Assembly (NCBI RefSeq): GCF_027172205.1
Contig: NC_070616.1
Coordinates: 15,986,001-16,050,000 of the forward strand
Length of the DNA stretch: 64,000 nt
Direction: 5' to 3'
Origin: Podarcis raffonei
Taxonomy: Eukaryota; Chordata; Lepidosauria; Squamata; Lacertidae
The notes under the pieces are model-generated. The model made no database searches. It was given only the letters and a program-made list of their open reading frames with translations, and was not told the DNA's origin. Of this stretch, positions 31,087-45,060 are shown piece by piece; within the stretch, counting starts at the first letter, position 1, and every line of letters begins with the position of its first letter. A program made the translations under genes and the position numbers.

Positions 31087-34000
31087 CTACTTCTTTCGGG
31101 TATGCTGCCTCCGGGCTTGTAGCCGCTGGCGGGAGCCAGTCTTGGATCCTGCCCCAATGGAGAAGGTGGGGGCTGGGGGTCCTGCAGGGAAAGACAGAGA
31201 AGCAACAAGAGGCCCCCATATCAGTCTCGGCTACATAGACCGAAGTCAGAGGGCTCACAGCAACAGCCCCTTCTGCCACGCAGGGCCAGCTGGATGAGGG
31301 GGAAATGTATGTTGGGGTATCCCACAGCCCCCCCATTCACCCAACCCCTTCAAGTTCATGGGAGCAAGGAAGCAGACAGAAATCCTGCCCCATAAAACTC
31401 TGCTCATCTTCCCAGACTCTTACCAAAAGGAGGTCCGGTACTTCCAAAGGTGGGGGTGATGGATGATCCAAAGGAAAGGGTGCTGCCCCCCACTGTGCCC
31501 GCTCCTGGTGCCGGCGAGCTCTGTCCAAATGTGGGTGGTGGAGCTCCTAGAAGACCAAAAGGTGGTGAAATGAGAGGCCCACCAGAGTAGGGACATGCAT
31601 CCAAGGGGAAACAAAGCCAAGATGCTAGTCTCTGCGCTTTACTGCATGGGACTGGGAGTAAAAGAGCCAGTCCTTCTCTGCCTTTGCAAGACAATGCAAG
31701 GCCAATTGGACAGAATGAGGCAGGTCAGTCTGGACCCGCCTGTCTCCCAGCCAAGGGAGAAATGTCCCCCTCCTCTCTCAACATGCCTCAGTCTGTCACT
31801 GACATGGAGGACTGAAGCTTCATGCTCCAAAGCCCAGCAGGAAGGCAGAGCGAGTCCAGCAAAGCATAAAAACCTCGGCATCTGTGAACACCCACAGACT
31901 TTGCATGATTTATTCTGCTGTCAAAATCCAGGCTTTGGGAAGATCTAAAACTTTAGACTAGGAGTGGAGGAAAAGGGATGGAAGTAAGGAGGAGGGAGGA
32001 GCAGGGATGTAAGACCTGGATCCAGGGGAGGGAGTGTACACAGAACATCCATGTGGCAGGGAAAGCGTTTCTCTCCTCCCTTCCCCTACGTTTAACAGAT
32101 TGTGCCTGACACTGTCTCACAAATTCTCAGGCTTTGCAAAGAGAAGAGGGTGAAGAATGGTGACAGTGGGCAAATGCAGTCGTATTTACAACCTGTTTTT
32201 TAAAGGCGGCCAACCCTGGAGAGAAAGGAGCTAGGGGCATGGCTGCAGCAGACCCACCCTGCCCTCCACCTCCCTTGCCCAGGACCCAGGTATGTGTGTC
32301 CATCCCAGGTTGGGGAACGACTCACCTCCAAAGGCTGGCTTGCTCTCTTGCGTGCCAGGGATGTTGAAAGCAAAACCAGAGCTCTGGCTCTGGGCCCCCA
32401 GAGGGTTTTGTGCCAAAGAAGATCCAAAGGGTGTTGCCGCTGCCGCTGCCCCTGCTGCCCCAATCTGTCCACTGCCAAAGCTAAAGCTCACGGGAGCCGC
32501 TCCGGGACCTGCAGTGCCAGCAGCAGCAGCTGCACCCATGCCAAAGGCATTGACTGCTCCAGGGGCCTGGTTGGCTGCCCCAAAGCTGAAGGGAGTGGGA
32601 GCTGAGCTCCCAAACACCGGGCCTCCTGCACTGCTGTTGCTGCTCGTGGTCTGAGTGTTGGACCCAAAGCCCGACGTGGCGGAGGTCGTGGCCGTCCCAA
32701 AGGAGAAGACAGAGGTGGTGGCTCCAAACGCTGGCTGGGTGGTGCTTTTTGCGCCAAAGGATGGTAGGGGCCCAGTCCCACTGAAGGGTGTCTGTGAGGG
32801 GCTGCCAAAAGCTGGTTGGGCCGCTGGCTGGGAGAAGCTGAAATGAGATTCAAAGCTCACAGGCCCTGCAGATGGCTTGGTAGCTGCCTGCTGACTCTCG
32901 GCAACTGTTGTGTCCAAAGCCAGCTGGCTGGTGTCCGTTGGGTACGGAGGCGGTGGCTTGGAAGCCGTGCCAAAGCCCCCTGTGAATGCAGAGGCGCCGG
33001 ACCCAAACATCAGGGGAGGCTGTGTTGTGGCCGAAGGGGCCGTTGTGGCGCTGCTGTTGCCGAAGAGGCTGAAGCCTGCCGTGGTGGTGGTGGTGCTGGG
33101 AGCCGCTTCTGTGTTGCAGGAGGGTGCCTGGCTGAAGGCAGAGCTCACCAAGGGGCTGAGAGTGGGACCTGTGGGGGCAACCTGCTTGCCAAATTGGAAA
33201 AGGGGAGCAGTGCCGCTAGTGGATGGGGCCCCAAAGAGCGAGGGATGCTGGGATGATGCTGGTGCGGTGGCAGAGGTGCTGCTAGGTGCAGCTGTGGAGG
33301 CCGGCATGGTGGGCCCAAAGCCAAAGACAGCCTTGCTTGAGGAGACAGCTGTGGAGTTGGCTGTGGTGGAGAGCAGAGCTGCTGCAGTGGTGGTCACAGT
33401 GGCCTCCAGGGGAATGGGGAACCCAGGCGTGGCTGTGGTGGTGGAGCTGCTGGCGGGCAGGGTGGGCACGGGCGCCGGCTGGAAGGTGAAAGGCGAGGCA
33501 GCTGCCACTGTTGCAGGAAGAGCTGAGGTGGTTGGTGGGGGCGGAGCCCCAAATACGGGCTTGAAACTGCTGCTGGAAGTGACAGGAGGAGCAGCCAAGG
33601 AGGAGGGCAGAGTCCCAGTAGCCGGGGCAGGCCCAGTCGTGGTGGTGCTACTCATGGAGAAACCCAGCCCCTCGCTCTTCACCAGGCTGCCAAAGACAGG
33701 CTTGAACATGGGTGCTGCCTCAGGTGCAGGAGAGGCAGTCGTTGTTGTTGACACAGGGGCTGCAGGAGGGCTAGTAAGAATCCCAAAGAGGGTGCTGGGC
33801 TTCGGGGCAGAGGCAGGCCGTGCTGGAGTCTGGCCCAGCTCAGAAGAGGAGGCAGCCATTGGGCTGCAGGTGCTGCTGGCAGGCTGGGCAGCACTGGAGG
33901 AAGAAGACAGTGCTGTAGTAGCCAGGGGCGCTGGGACACCGAGTGACAACAGTGGGGCCTTGGTCACCTCAGGGGAGCTCATGGGCATGGAAGAGCCCAA

Positions 34001-37000
34001 ATCCAGGGAAGGAGAAGCGGCTGACAGCGGAGGGGTCTCTGCAGCAGAGCCAGGACCTGGAATAGCAGGGGAGGAAGAGCATTGTCACTATACCAGAGAG
34101 GAAATGCTGCTCAACAGGGAAAGCTCATCAACAACAGTTCTCTGTTTTGCATCAGACAACCACTATTTTCTCTCAATGCCCCCCCGCCTCCTCCTTCATC
34201 AGATATCACAGTCTTCAGCTTGCCTTTAAGATGCAGTGTCAAATGAGAAATCCCGCAACTTGTATATTCTCCTTCAGCCACCCCAGCTGTGATTACATAC
34301 AGGGAGGTTGAAGAGGGCTGAGACTTAACTCATCTGTCTTGACAGAAACTAACATTTGCACACGGCAAAGAAGCAAATTGTGGGGGAGGGGAGTCTGTGC
34401 CCTCAAGAAACTTGTCAGGAATTCCAGAATACTGTGCCAACCTCTCTCTCCCCACCTCCTCTGATGTAGTTAACTTTGTCCATTAATCCCTGGAAAGTGG
34501 CTTAGAGTAACCAGCTGGTTTTGACCTGAGACTTAAGGTCAACCTGATCTTAACAAGACTGGACATTCCTCAAGGAAGACTCTTCATGAAGCTACAAGCA
34601 AGTCTATCGCACACAGGAGCGGGGATTCCACAGACCACCTTAAGAACAGCTACCAGCAAAGGAAACTCCCACCAGCTGTGGGCTAATACTGCTCAGCTTC
34701 CTCCAGGCCCAACATCATACAGCACTGCTGGCTGCGGCTGATAGGAGCTGCAGTCCCAGAAAGGGAAACATGCCTTATAGAGCACACAGAGGTAGAGTAG
34801 GGGCAGCCAAGGCAGCGCCCTCTCCTCACATGTGGTTGGACTGCAGCTCCCATCATGCCTAGTGACTGGCTGTGGTTGGCTGGGGGAGGTGGTAGAAATC
34901 AACATCAGGCTGGCAACCCTGGAAGAGGTTCTCCTGCAAGAAGGCACTCCAAATTAGAGAAGCTCCCAAGGTAGGAAATTCCGACTCCTTGAAAGGAAGC
35001 GTCACCCAAGCTATTTTTTGTGCCCCCTTGAAAAACTGCAATTGATCAGCTTTTAATGGTATGATGCCTTAAAGAAACTAAGTAACTCGGATCCTTTAGC
35101 CCCCAGGGTCATCAGGTGCCCTCCACCAGATAAAAACCCCTCTGGAATCTCCCTCCCTCACACACCCCTTTCCAAACCAGCATGGCTAGGTTTCTGCAGC
35201 AAGAAGGCAGGACGCCCTTGGGAAGAGCTGTACCCTCAATCACATCATAGCCAAGCTACTGTCATCCCCCAAGGCCTCCCCAAACCACTCACCAGCTAGC
35301 CCTGAGGAGCTCTGCCCATCTTGCATCTTCTTCAGGCTCTCCAGGAGGGGGTTGGTGCTGGCAGCTGTGACAGCCAGCGACACAGCAGTGGACTTGTTAG
35401 GTATTGTCCCGAAAGACAGGGTGCTGGGTGGTGAGGTCATCGGCGCTGAGAGTCTGGGAGTGGAATCTGTTGAGGAGGACCAGCATGTAAGGAGCAGAGT
35501 GCTTAGGGCTTTAAAAAAATGTATTAAGCAGAATATAAATGTAGAATAAACCCAGGGGCACCCAAACACAACAACCAAGGAGGCAACCAAATGTACAAAG
35601 CCAATTGATAGACCTGCTATTCCTGAGAGCCACTAAAGGGACCTTCTTGAGGAGATCCAAAATTCCCTGTTTTCTGTTTTATTTTACTCTGCAAGCCCCT
35701 TATTCCAATGCCCTCCCCTCCCTAAACTTGAGACAGTTCATACACAGAGGGGAGAGGGTGCTCCTACCAGTCTTGTCCTCCAGGACTCTGTTGAACCACT
35801 GCAGAGCAGCCTTCTTTTCTGCATCCAGGTCAGCAGAAGTGACAGAATAGCCCAGCTGAGGCGGAAGAGGCTGTGGAGAGAAGAGGAGGGACATTGCTTG
35901 CTTCAGGTGAGCATGGCAGTCCAGTGGGCCCCCAGAGGGAGGGAAAGCCCTCCAAGGGGCAGCAGAGGCAGCAGCCTGACACCAAGACAGTCTACCTGGC
36001 TCAGCCTTGTTTACACCAGGGGCAGTCAAAGCGGTCAGCAACCTTTGACTCAGTCAAGGCAAAAGGCAGTGAGTCAAGAGCTTGCCACTCATTCTCTCGC
36101 ACTCCAAGCTTGTCCTCAAGGCCAGCTAAGTCCAGAAAAAGGAACAGAAGGAGCGTACCATGGTGAAATTATCTTCCCGCCGAGTGGAGAGCAACTGGAT
36201 CTTCCGCTTGCGCTTGCCAGTGCTGCCTGATGAAGGTGGCGACACTGGTGAGCTGTGCCTGCTCCGCAGGGGCATCTCTGCTGCTGCAAGAAGAAGATAC
36301 CAGAGTTGGTAAGCCTGCGGTTTTATGCATGAGGCCCTGCCCAGCCAAAGGAGGCTTGGGATTCTGCAGCACTGGTGGCCCGTTTCTAAATACTGTCACT
36401 TTGAGCTTCTAATAAATCCCAGGTGGACATAATGTGAACATGGGAAGTGAGAGGAAAAACCTTCTAAAATGGGGTGGTTGAGATGTGTAGCATCCAGCCC
36501 TCCAGATGTTGCTGAACTACAACTCCCCTCACTCCTGACAGCCAGGCCAGGCTGAAGGCCAGGGATAGCGGAAGCTCCAGGGAGATTTGGACTGCTACAC
36601 GTTAAGATACACCCCCTGCCTCCGGCCATTCTAAAGTCTTCCCACCTAGCCTGTATTGAGATAAACATTCTGCCTGCCTGCCCACCCGCCCGCTCCACCC
36701 ACCAAGAGTTTTGCACTTGTTCGTTTTTTGCTTTAAGATCATCACAACAGTATCAGTGCCACATCAATTCTGGTTCCTGCTCCAAGTATGTCCACCTTTT
36801 TATTAGCAAAGCATCCCTGCCCCCCTCCACCTGCCTACTCACACTCATTCTTCTCTGCTGGCGCCTCCTTGTCTGTCCTCACAGGCGTGGAGTTGATGGA
36901 CTGGTGAGACTCATCATCCCTGGAGCAAAAGGAGAAAGCCAGTGAGACCTGACTCTTGAGGACTCATTGCTCTCAAGACTCTGGCAGGTGAAGGGGTGTA

Positions 37001-40000
37001 GCTAAGGAAACAGATGCCTTGGAGGACCCTTGCTATAAAAAGTACCTTGTGCTGCCCCAAAACACCCACATTAAGGAGTCAGCTTTCCCATTTCACAGAA
37101 TCCTTCTACCCAAAGGAGGGACCTTGCCTATTTAAAGGCAAAGTTGGTCTTGTACAAGACCTCTAATGCTTTCACTCAGAAACAGCACTCTTTTCCAGAG
37201 GGCGCATCAACATAGGAAAACTGTGGCAATGTGAAAGGAAAGGGAGGTGTTGCTCTGGATGGGAACCATGGGGAAGGGGGGAGTCCTTGAACCCCCCCCC
37301 CCGGCTGGCCTCCTGGCCTTGGCCCCACACTGCCACAAGCAGGCAGGGAGAAGGTGCACTCACGTGAGGCTGGCGTTGGGGTATCTTGCTTTTTTGTTCG
37401 GCCTCTCAGGTGTCTGAGAACGGGAGGATGCTGGGCTGGAGAGAGGAGAGGTGCTTGGGCCGCTCCTCTTCCACACCTGGAGGAGGGAATCAAAGAGGAC
37501 AGCAGAGGCAGAGTGAGATGGCAGCATCACACATCTCTTAGCTGGAGCTCTAGTGAAACCACTTAGCACAGCCTCAGCCAACCTGAGGCCCTTCAGATGT
37601 TGCTGGGCTACAGTGCCCATCAGCTCCAGCCAGCAGATTTAATCCAAGAATGGAGAACCTATGGCAGCATTTGAGGCATTGTTGACTGGAACCCCCATCA
37701 CCCTGACCATTAGTCGTCCTGCCTGGATGGGCTGCTGCAGTCTAACAGCATCTGGAGGGCACCACAGATGCCCCCTGTCTTAACAGATATAAAATGAACG
37801 AAATCCTGGAACACGGCAGAAGTCACAGATAGAGCAGAGTAATGCAACTACTAAATCTTGCCTTCTATATTAGCCAACAGATGAAGTAACATACTTTGTA
37901 AGCATGTTCACACCCTGCTGTTCTCTCATATAATTCAAGATGAAAGTGCTTTCATGGGGGCTTCCAATTCAAGCACTGACCAAACCCAGACTGGCTTCAT
38001 GTCCGCCAGGTAGCTGGGTGAAGGGCCAACAGGCCAACCCAGAGAATTAGAAGATAAAATAAGATGAAGTACGATGATGCAAGGAGTCAGGAGACAGAGC
38101 AACAATGTTCCTAGGAGATGAAAATATTTTTGGAACTCTGAGAGGCCTTTCATGTTCCATGTCCTAAAGGCATTTCATTTCAGGGATAACTTTCAAAGAT
38201 TAACTAAAGCTACATGCTGTCAGCTGGGCCTTCTACAAGTGGGAACTCTCAGGGGCATCTCAGTTGTCCAGTGTGGCTTTGCCATCCCCATGTTCAATTG
38301 TATCTAGAACTAGGGCAGCCTTCTGCAAACTGGGCTCAAGATGTTTTGGACTATGACTCATCAGTTGCAGTCAACACGCCATGAATTATACCAGTTGAAA
38401 ATGTATAATCTCTAATAATGGGGGGGGGGGGGACACACCTAAACATGACTTCTCAGGTATAAACTTTTGGTTTTTTAAATATGAGAAAAACAATTTAAAC
38501 ATTTCTGTTGAAGTTGAGACTTAAGATGATGAAGACCATTGAAAAATAAGTACTGTAACACTGGATTTAGAACTACTGATTTTCTTATTAATTTACACAA
38601 AGGGATTGCCGCTCAGTTAATATATTATGACTTGTGTTGCTAAATATCTCCAGCCTCCCTGACCATGGGGAAAAGAAGCCAAGGGACCGGCACGTACCTG
38701 TGAGAGGCCCCGGGTGGAACTGTAGGAGCTGGCGATGGCATTGCGGATGGAGCTAGGGATCCCCCCTACAGGCAGGCTGTTGATGGAGCTGAGGGAGGAG
38801 GTACGCGACCTCTTGGAGGAGCCTTCTTCCAGGCAGTGGGACAGGAGGAGACAGCGCTTCAGGGAGCCAGGCCTAGGGGCAAGAGGCAGAGATGGCAGTA
38901 GCACGGTGAGCCACCTTCGACAGGGCTCTCCTTCTGTCAAAGCCTTGCTGGGAAGATGGCCTTTTACAGAAATCACCCCACAATTCATATCCAGAAGAGC
39001 ATGGAGAGATTTGCCAAACCTTGAACTTCTCTCTACGCATATGAACAATGGCCTCAATCTGCCTCTCCTAGCATAACCATGTGCACAGCATTTCAGTGCC
39101 AAAGGACACATGATGAAGCAGATCCAATTGTGGTTTCTCTCTTTTTAAAAATACTTCAATGCAGGTGAGGGGAGGGGAGAGGATAGAGGTCAGGCCTCTG
39201 AATTTGATTGGTGTAACGAGTACTGCTCCCCTACACTCCACCATTATTTGTCAATACCATTAGGAGGATGCCTTTTTCCAGGCATAATTCTCAGTACTTA
39301 CTTGGGGACCAAAGATGCTGGGGCGCCGTTGGCCACCAAGGGCTCAAAGGCAGACTGTCCACTCCCACTGCTATCATGGCGCCTGGAAGGGGGGAGAGAA
39401 AAGGGAAAACAAGGTCTTCAGAAAACGTAAGAGGGTAGCCGCCACAAGCATGGATCCAGCTCATTACGATACTGAGCAAGGCCAACTCAGCTCTGAGCCT
39501 GGCAAGGCAAGGGATGGCATAGTGGCGGATGCCAACAAGCTTGGAAGACCCCAGTTTAAATCTTGGTGCAACTTAGCAGGTGATGCAAGGGGCTGGTGGT
39601 TTACCATTTCATTCATTTTTTGAAGGGGATATTCAGAAATTAGTCAAATGGTTTTGAGAGAGGGGTTTTGCTCTTTTAGATTTTTCAGCTAATTGAAACT
39701 GAAGTCCATCTCAGCAGCCTCTCACCCTCACCCCCACAAAGCCACACTGCAACAGTGCCATGGTCCAGTTTGGAAGCAAAGCAAAGCCAAACCGTAACTG
39801 AGCATGAGGCTGAGAATGTGTGGGTGTAGAGTGAGAATCATGATTGCCACACTCCTCCTCCTGGCTGTGCAACCTGTATGACATAGCAATACGGGCTTGG
39901 GATTTGTCTCCCCCATGCAACCACAGGCCCAGAGAGGAGGAAAAGCACCTGCAAGCACCTGAATACTCAAGCACTTGTGCACAGGTCCCTTAAACCACCG

Positions 40001-43000
40001 TGTAGTTCACTCACTTAAGAGACTTGGGGGATATAGAGAGTTCCAACAACATGTAGGAACCTGAGGCTCACTATGTCACCAAGAACCCACTCCAGCCTTG
40101 ATAGGGGCAAGGTACGACTTGGGTTGTTTCTGCCTTTTCTCAGTGATTAAGCATCAGTGGTTCTGAGGGAGACATCTTCAGTCCCAGGATCTCAGCCCCT
40201 TTGTGCCCTAACGGATGCTGCTGGTAACCAGACAGGCCACTGCTGGCTGTTACCTCCTCTTGCTCTCCTGGCCACCTGGGACATTCCGGTCCTCCTCTCC
40301 CTCCTCCTCCTCCTCCACGGCCCTCTTTCGGCTCTCCCTGAGAGCGCTCAAGACCGTCTCTTTGGCGCATGGGTCCAGGGTACTGTTGGCCGTTGCAGAG
40401 AAAGCCACGGGGGAAGCCAGCTGCTCCAACCTGTTAATAGGAAGAAACAGTAGTCATAAGGAATCGGAGCTCTCCCGCATCCCAACAATATGCTCTCCCT
40501 CAGGAGGCAAGGTGTCCCCACCCGCCTGAATCCAGTGAGATATTGTTGGCAAGAGTTATGGCTGCAAGGAGTCTCTCTCCACATCAGCCTGAGGGCTTGC
40601 TCATGACCTCACAAAGCTCTTCTAGGGCAGCAAGCTGATGCTGATTAAGAAGTCATTCTAGGGCCATCAGCTGAAGAGGAGGAAGAGAGGGTTGGCCGCT
40701 CACACCAAGCAATCAGGACTGGCCTAATGAGGCAACAGGGCCAAGTGAGATTTAGGCTGTGTATACACCCCAATTTTACAAAATCAAAATCCACCAGAAG
40801 GGATCTTCCCAATTTCTCCTAGCTCTACCCAGTCATTTTAAACATTTATTGGAATTGTGTTTTAGTCTGGTTTTTTAAAAAGTGTTTGGGCTTTTTGTTT
40901 TGTCTTGTTGCATTTTGTTATGCTTACTGTTTGTTGCTTTTGTTAATCTTTTGATTATTAAAAAAATAAAAATAAACCCATGAAGGAATTGCTTGGCTTG
41001 GGACAGATCCTAGCCAGAGACTTACAGTGGGGAACGGCAGAGGCTGCTGTCTGGTCGAGCAATCTTCACTGTCACAGGGCTCCGGGCCAGGGTGGAGTTG
41101 TGGACAGACAGCCTGTTTTTACGCCGATATCCATCCCAGCAGATTGAGGGCAGGGTCCCCAGAGAGGTGTACTGGGCCTGTTGGATGGGGTAGCGCCGCC
41201 GAGGGGACAGCATAAAATGAGGTGATGCAGAGAGGTGGTCCCTGAAGAGAGAAAAGAACATGGGTCAGTCAAGACAGAGGGAAAGAAGATGCTCAAAGAA
41301 CGGCTGGCCTTTCCTCAAAAAGTACCAGCCGGAAAAGGAAACCCTCAAACTGAACAGGCAAGTTCTCTTCTTGGCCACTACAAGGGGTTTCTTTTCACAA
41401 CCATGATCCACTTTGTAAGAAGAACCTGGGGGAAACTACACACGTTCAAAACCTGAGCAATGATGGTGCTCTGAGTGTCGATAACCTCAGCCACAAATAG
41501 CAAGACACATGATCCATCAGTTTATACTGCCGGTTGTTTTACTGCCCTGGCAAAATACTTGGCAGACACTGTCCTCACTACACCAACCTGAACACTAGTG
41601 CAGCAGTGGCTGGATTCAAGTGTGGAAGGCTTCTGTTATTCATCTGAAAGATATACATCAAACAATCTTCATCTAATTGTTAAAATCACTGCTGAGCTGT
41701 TAAGAGCACCTAACCTAACAAACACACATGGAGGTTGTGAAGCTCAGATACATCACATCAAATGTATGGCATTCTACTGAACACCCACGTGAGCTCGTGG
41801 AAGGAGAGAGGGGCTCCTCTAACAGTTTAAAGTTGGCTGATTCATGTTCAAAGAAATGAGGTGCCGAAATGGGCTCCCCATCTACTTCATAAGGAAAAGT
41901 CCTGCCCCAGCAGCCTCTCAAGACAGGAGAGGGATATGCTGGAATGCTTTCCTCAGTTCCTTAATGCAAGGCAAGCATATCAACATTCAGGTCTTCTATG
42001 ACTTCAGGGATGCCTTTATGTAAGGCAATTTCCTGCAGAAAACAAAAAGGTATTTCTCTCTTCAAAGCACACATTTCCTGGACTTGCTATCTCTGAACTC
42101 ATCACAATGCAGAAAGTTTTGGACAAGCCACTTCCACACAAGGGACTGGAATGAAGATGCTGAGAATCCAATCCTCTGTGAGGAAACAAGCAGATCACAC
42201 AAGAACCACCACACCCTGCATCCTGATGCTTCTCACATTAGCCATCCTGGTGCCTCTGGGAAGCCCCCAAGCAGGGGGGAAGGGGCAGCAACCCTTCCCA
42301 GCATCTGATTCAGAGGGAAGCTGCCCCTGAAGATGTCTGAAGGTTCCATTCAGCCATCAACAACCCTCCTCCTCCTCTGAACATGCCATCTAAGCCAGGG
42401 GCCAACACTACTGCTTGCAGTAAGCAAGCCCCATGGATTAATCCTGCCTATAGGAAGAAGCATTTTCTTGTCTACTGGCAATCAAAGTAATCAGCCACCT
42501 GAGGTTCCAGTCTTATGGTGGAAGGAAGTCTCCATATAATCTCACCATTTCCTATACGCCATGTGTAATTTGATAAACATCTATCTAGTCCCTACCTTAG
42601 TAGTGTTATTTGCTGCTAAACAAAAAAGCCTCCAATACATTAGCCTTTTAGAACACAAGAAGCTGTCCTACACAGAGCTTGGACCAAACTGGTCCACGTA
42701 GCTTAGTACTGTCTGTATTGATTGGCAGAGGCTCTCCAGGGTCTTCAGCAGGGGACACTCTCAGCCCTTCCTGGAGGTTCTGTCTAGGATTCTGTCCTAC
42801 CACTGGAACACAGCCCTACCCCTCACAGGAAAGCTACTGCCAGCAAAAGGACACACGCCTGAGTTGGGTCTTTTTCTTTATTGCTTAGACCATTTACACA
42901 CCTAACTATTCTGGCTGAAACCAACATCACTCAAAGTGTCTAACCTGCCCTTTTAAAAATACAATGGTAAAGCTGATAAAGAACGAACAACAGAATCTCT

Positions 43001-44729
43001 CTCAACACAGTCTGGCAGCAAGCACAACTGTTGATCCCAAACTGGCACATTCAGCCTTGAGAAAAAAGCCTGGCTGGTCTCTAGGCAGTGATGGGGCTCC
43101 CTCAGGACATTCAGCACCCACTGCTTTCAACTAAAGCACCTGGATTAGCACCACACAGCAGGGTGATTAAATGTTCCAAGGCTTTGAATGAAAGTGAAAC
43201 AGGAGGGAGGGGAAAGGAAACCTGAGCTTTTCTGTGTTGGAAGCCCCAAGAGGAATATGGCAGGAGCTCTAGAAGAAGAGCAGCAATGGATGGGGAACTT
43301 GGAAGGATAAAGAAGTCCAGGATCTGATACTAAGATAATTTAATGAGAAGGGAGTAAAAAGACAAAAGCTGAATGACACTTCAGTGCACTGTCAAATGAA
43401 AAGCCTGGCCAGGCAAGCTATTGTGACTAATTGCAATCAGGACCAAGAGTGGGAAATGATGCAGAGCAGAAAGAGCAACCGGAAGTGGGAGGAATGCAGT
43501 GAGGTGGGCAGGAGAGGTTGCAGCCCACATGCTCCTCCAGGACATGCTGGGGGAAAGGTCTTGCCTGAAACCAAGTGTCCTGATCTGCCCTAAGCTCCCT
43601 TGGTCCCCTACAAGACCTTTACCAAGGGCCCCCCAGAGACCCCTCTAGCAAAATCACTCTCTTCTTCCAAAGTTATCCTGGAACCATCATAGCTACAGAA
43701 GCTGCCTCAATACAAAAGGCTAAACCTTGGGGAACAGAAACTGCACTTTTAGGCAGGAGCTCAACAGCAGGCAGGAGCAGCGCCTTGCCCCACATGCAAT
43801 TGAGAGGTGTGTGTGTTGGAGAGGAAGGAAAGAAGGCTGGGTTCAAGGTGTGGGAGGCGAACATGTGGATGGTTGAGGGAGCTTTATTTTGCACATCCAC
43901 GAGCCCAAAGATGAAGAAGGAGCTCCCTAGACAAGCTGAAGACTACCAGTGGAGCAGGAAGAATAATGGACAGGGTCAGCTTCTCTTCGGTTTGCTTTCC
44001 CATCTCCAATAAATGGGCATGTGCTCTGCTGGAGGCCCTGCACAAGCAGCAGGCGTATTTCCTCACCACAACCCAGAACCCCGCATGTACAGAGTGCAAA
44101 AGAGCGCTCCTCTCTTCCCCCGAGCATGGGTGGAAGTTGTGGAGAGAGGAGTGTGACAAGCTTCTGCCCCGTAAACATGTGCAGAGTGCAGAAGGGCGCT
44201 CCTTTCTTCCGAGCGTTCTTGGGTCGGGGGCGTGGAGAGAGGACTACCCGTCGCCCTCTTCTTACCCGCAGCTCCCTCTTTGATGCTGCTGCTGCAACTG
44301 CCGCCGCTTCCTTTCGGGCAGGACCGGGGCCGGTGAGGCGTAGCAGCATCCGCCCCCCATGGCAGGGCCCCCGTTGGCCACGGCGGGGGAGAAGGCGCGG
44401 TGGGGCAGCGACGGCGGCCCCTTCATCTCCTTCCCGAAGCTGCCGCCTCCCGCCGAGGACGAGGCGGCCGCCCAGGCTCCCCCGGCCGCCGCCGCCACGG
44501 CCAGCGAGAGCGCCGCCCCGGACAGGCCCAGCAGCAGTACCAGCAGCGACAGCGACGCCGCGGCCGCTGCCGCCGCGGCCGCGGGGAAGGCCCAAGCCCG
44601 GCCGCCCTCAGACGACCCTCCGGCTCGCCGCCGGCCCCGCTGCTGCTGCTCTCGTTCGCGAGGATTCCGCCGCCGCGACGGAGGCCACCAGCCCCAGCCG
44701 GGCCCCGACGCGCCGCCGCCCCGAGACAT
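31087..44729 (-). CDS. POM121: POM121, transmembrane FG nucleoporin
   Basis: Thirteen coding exons on the minus strand: 44266-44729, 41026-41241, 40254-40430, 39302-39382, 38698-38872, 37364-37476, 36843-36919, 36159-36283, 35768-35870, 35293-35466, 32326-34056, 31424-31546 and 31087-31181. Phases close to 1217 residues, in the range of human POM121. Exon 1 encodes a basic N-terminus, a poly-Ala run and one hydrophobic membrane span (about residues 59-88). Then come conserved blocks ([54 protein letters not shown]), a basic NLS (KRKRKIQLL) and, in the 1.7-kb exon, a Ser/Thr/Ala-rich FG-repeat region. The C-terminus ([16 protein letters not shown]..., stop after TRKK) matches human. It anchors the nuclear pore ring to the pore membrane. 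The acceptor of exon 36159-36283 is a tandem NAGNAG, so one or two residues may vary. Confidence 0.95.
34700..34895 (+). repeat. Palindromic squamate repeat copies in a POM121 intron
   Basis: Two pieces: gctggctgcggctgataggagctgcagtccc (about 34725-34760) and gtggttggactgcagctcccatcatgcc (about 34830-34860). Confidence 0.5.
36485..36570 (+). repeat. Palindromic squamate repeat in a POM121 intron
   Basis: Contains ccctccagatgttgctgaactacaactcccctcactcctgac, one of the clearest arm copies in the window. Confidence 0.6.
37577..37765 (+). repeat. Two adjacent palindromic squamate repeats in a POM121 intron
   Basis: First copy: cccttcagatgttgctgggctacagtgcccatcagc. Second copy: gttgactggaacccccatcaccctgacc through gtctaacagcatctggagggcacc. 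Confidence 0.6.
42651..42822 (-). mobile_element. tRNA-headed SINE copy in POM121 intron 1
   Basis: Reverse-strand copy: tail-side part (gaagctgtcctacacagagcttggacc) at the left, then ggcagaggctctccagggtc, and the head-side part (taccactggaacacagccct) at the right. Confidence 0.65.
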
Positions 44730-45060
44730 CGAGGCCCCGACGCGCCGCAGCCGCCACGGCCGCCTCAGCCACTCGCGCTCTTCCCTTTCCCGTGCCCGGC
44801 ATGCACCGCGCGCCCGCGCGCGCCCGAGGAACAAGGGGGCGTGGTCCGTGGAGTTCGTCGGCGCGGGGGAGGAGGAGGGAGGGAATGGGCGTGGCCTGGA
44901 GAGAACGCGAGGCCTCTTTCTGCGAGGCGGAGGGGAGGGAAGAAAGGCGGGAAGGAAGGAAAGTGGGGCGGGGCGCCTGAAGCGCTGAGGTGAATCTGAG
45001 TCGCTTTCTCTCTCGCTCTCCCCAGCCTGGGTTGACCCTTGGGCAGGCGGGGATTCAAAA
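44240..45060 (-). promoter_or_regulatory. POM121: CpG island at the POM121 5' end
   Basis: Very GC- and CpG-rich block covering POM121 exon 1 and about 330 bp upstream. No TATA box seen. It should contain the promoter, but the start site cannot be fixed from sequence alone. Confidence 0.75.

Noticed and set aside
32910-34229. Plus-strand open frame of 439 codons
   Set aside because: It lies antisense to the FG-repeat exon of POM121. The low-complexity, stop-poor sequence explains it, and its residue make-up (Gly/Ala/Val/Glu) is what the reverse of Ser/Thr/Ala/Pro codons gives.
44021-44993. Several overlapping Arg/Pro-rich plus-strand frames
   Set aside because: CpG-island shadows over POM121 exon 1. 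The minus-strand frame has the membrane span and the correct splice phase.
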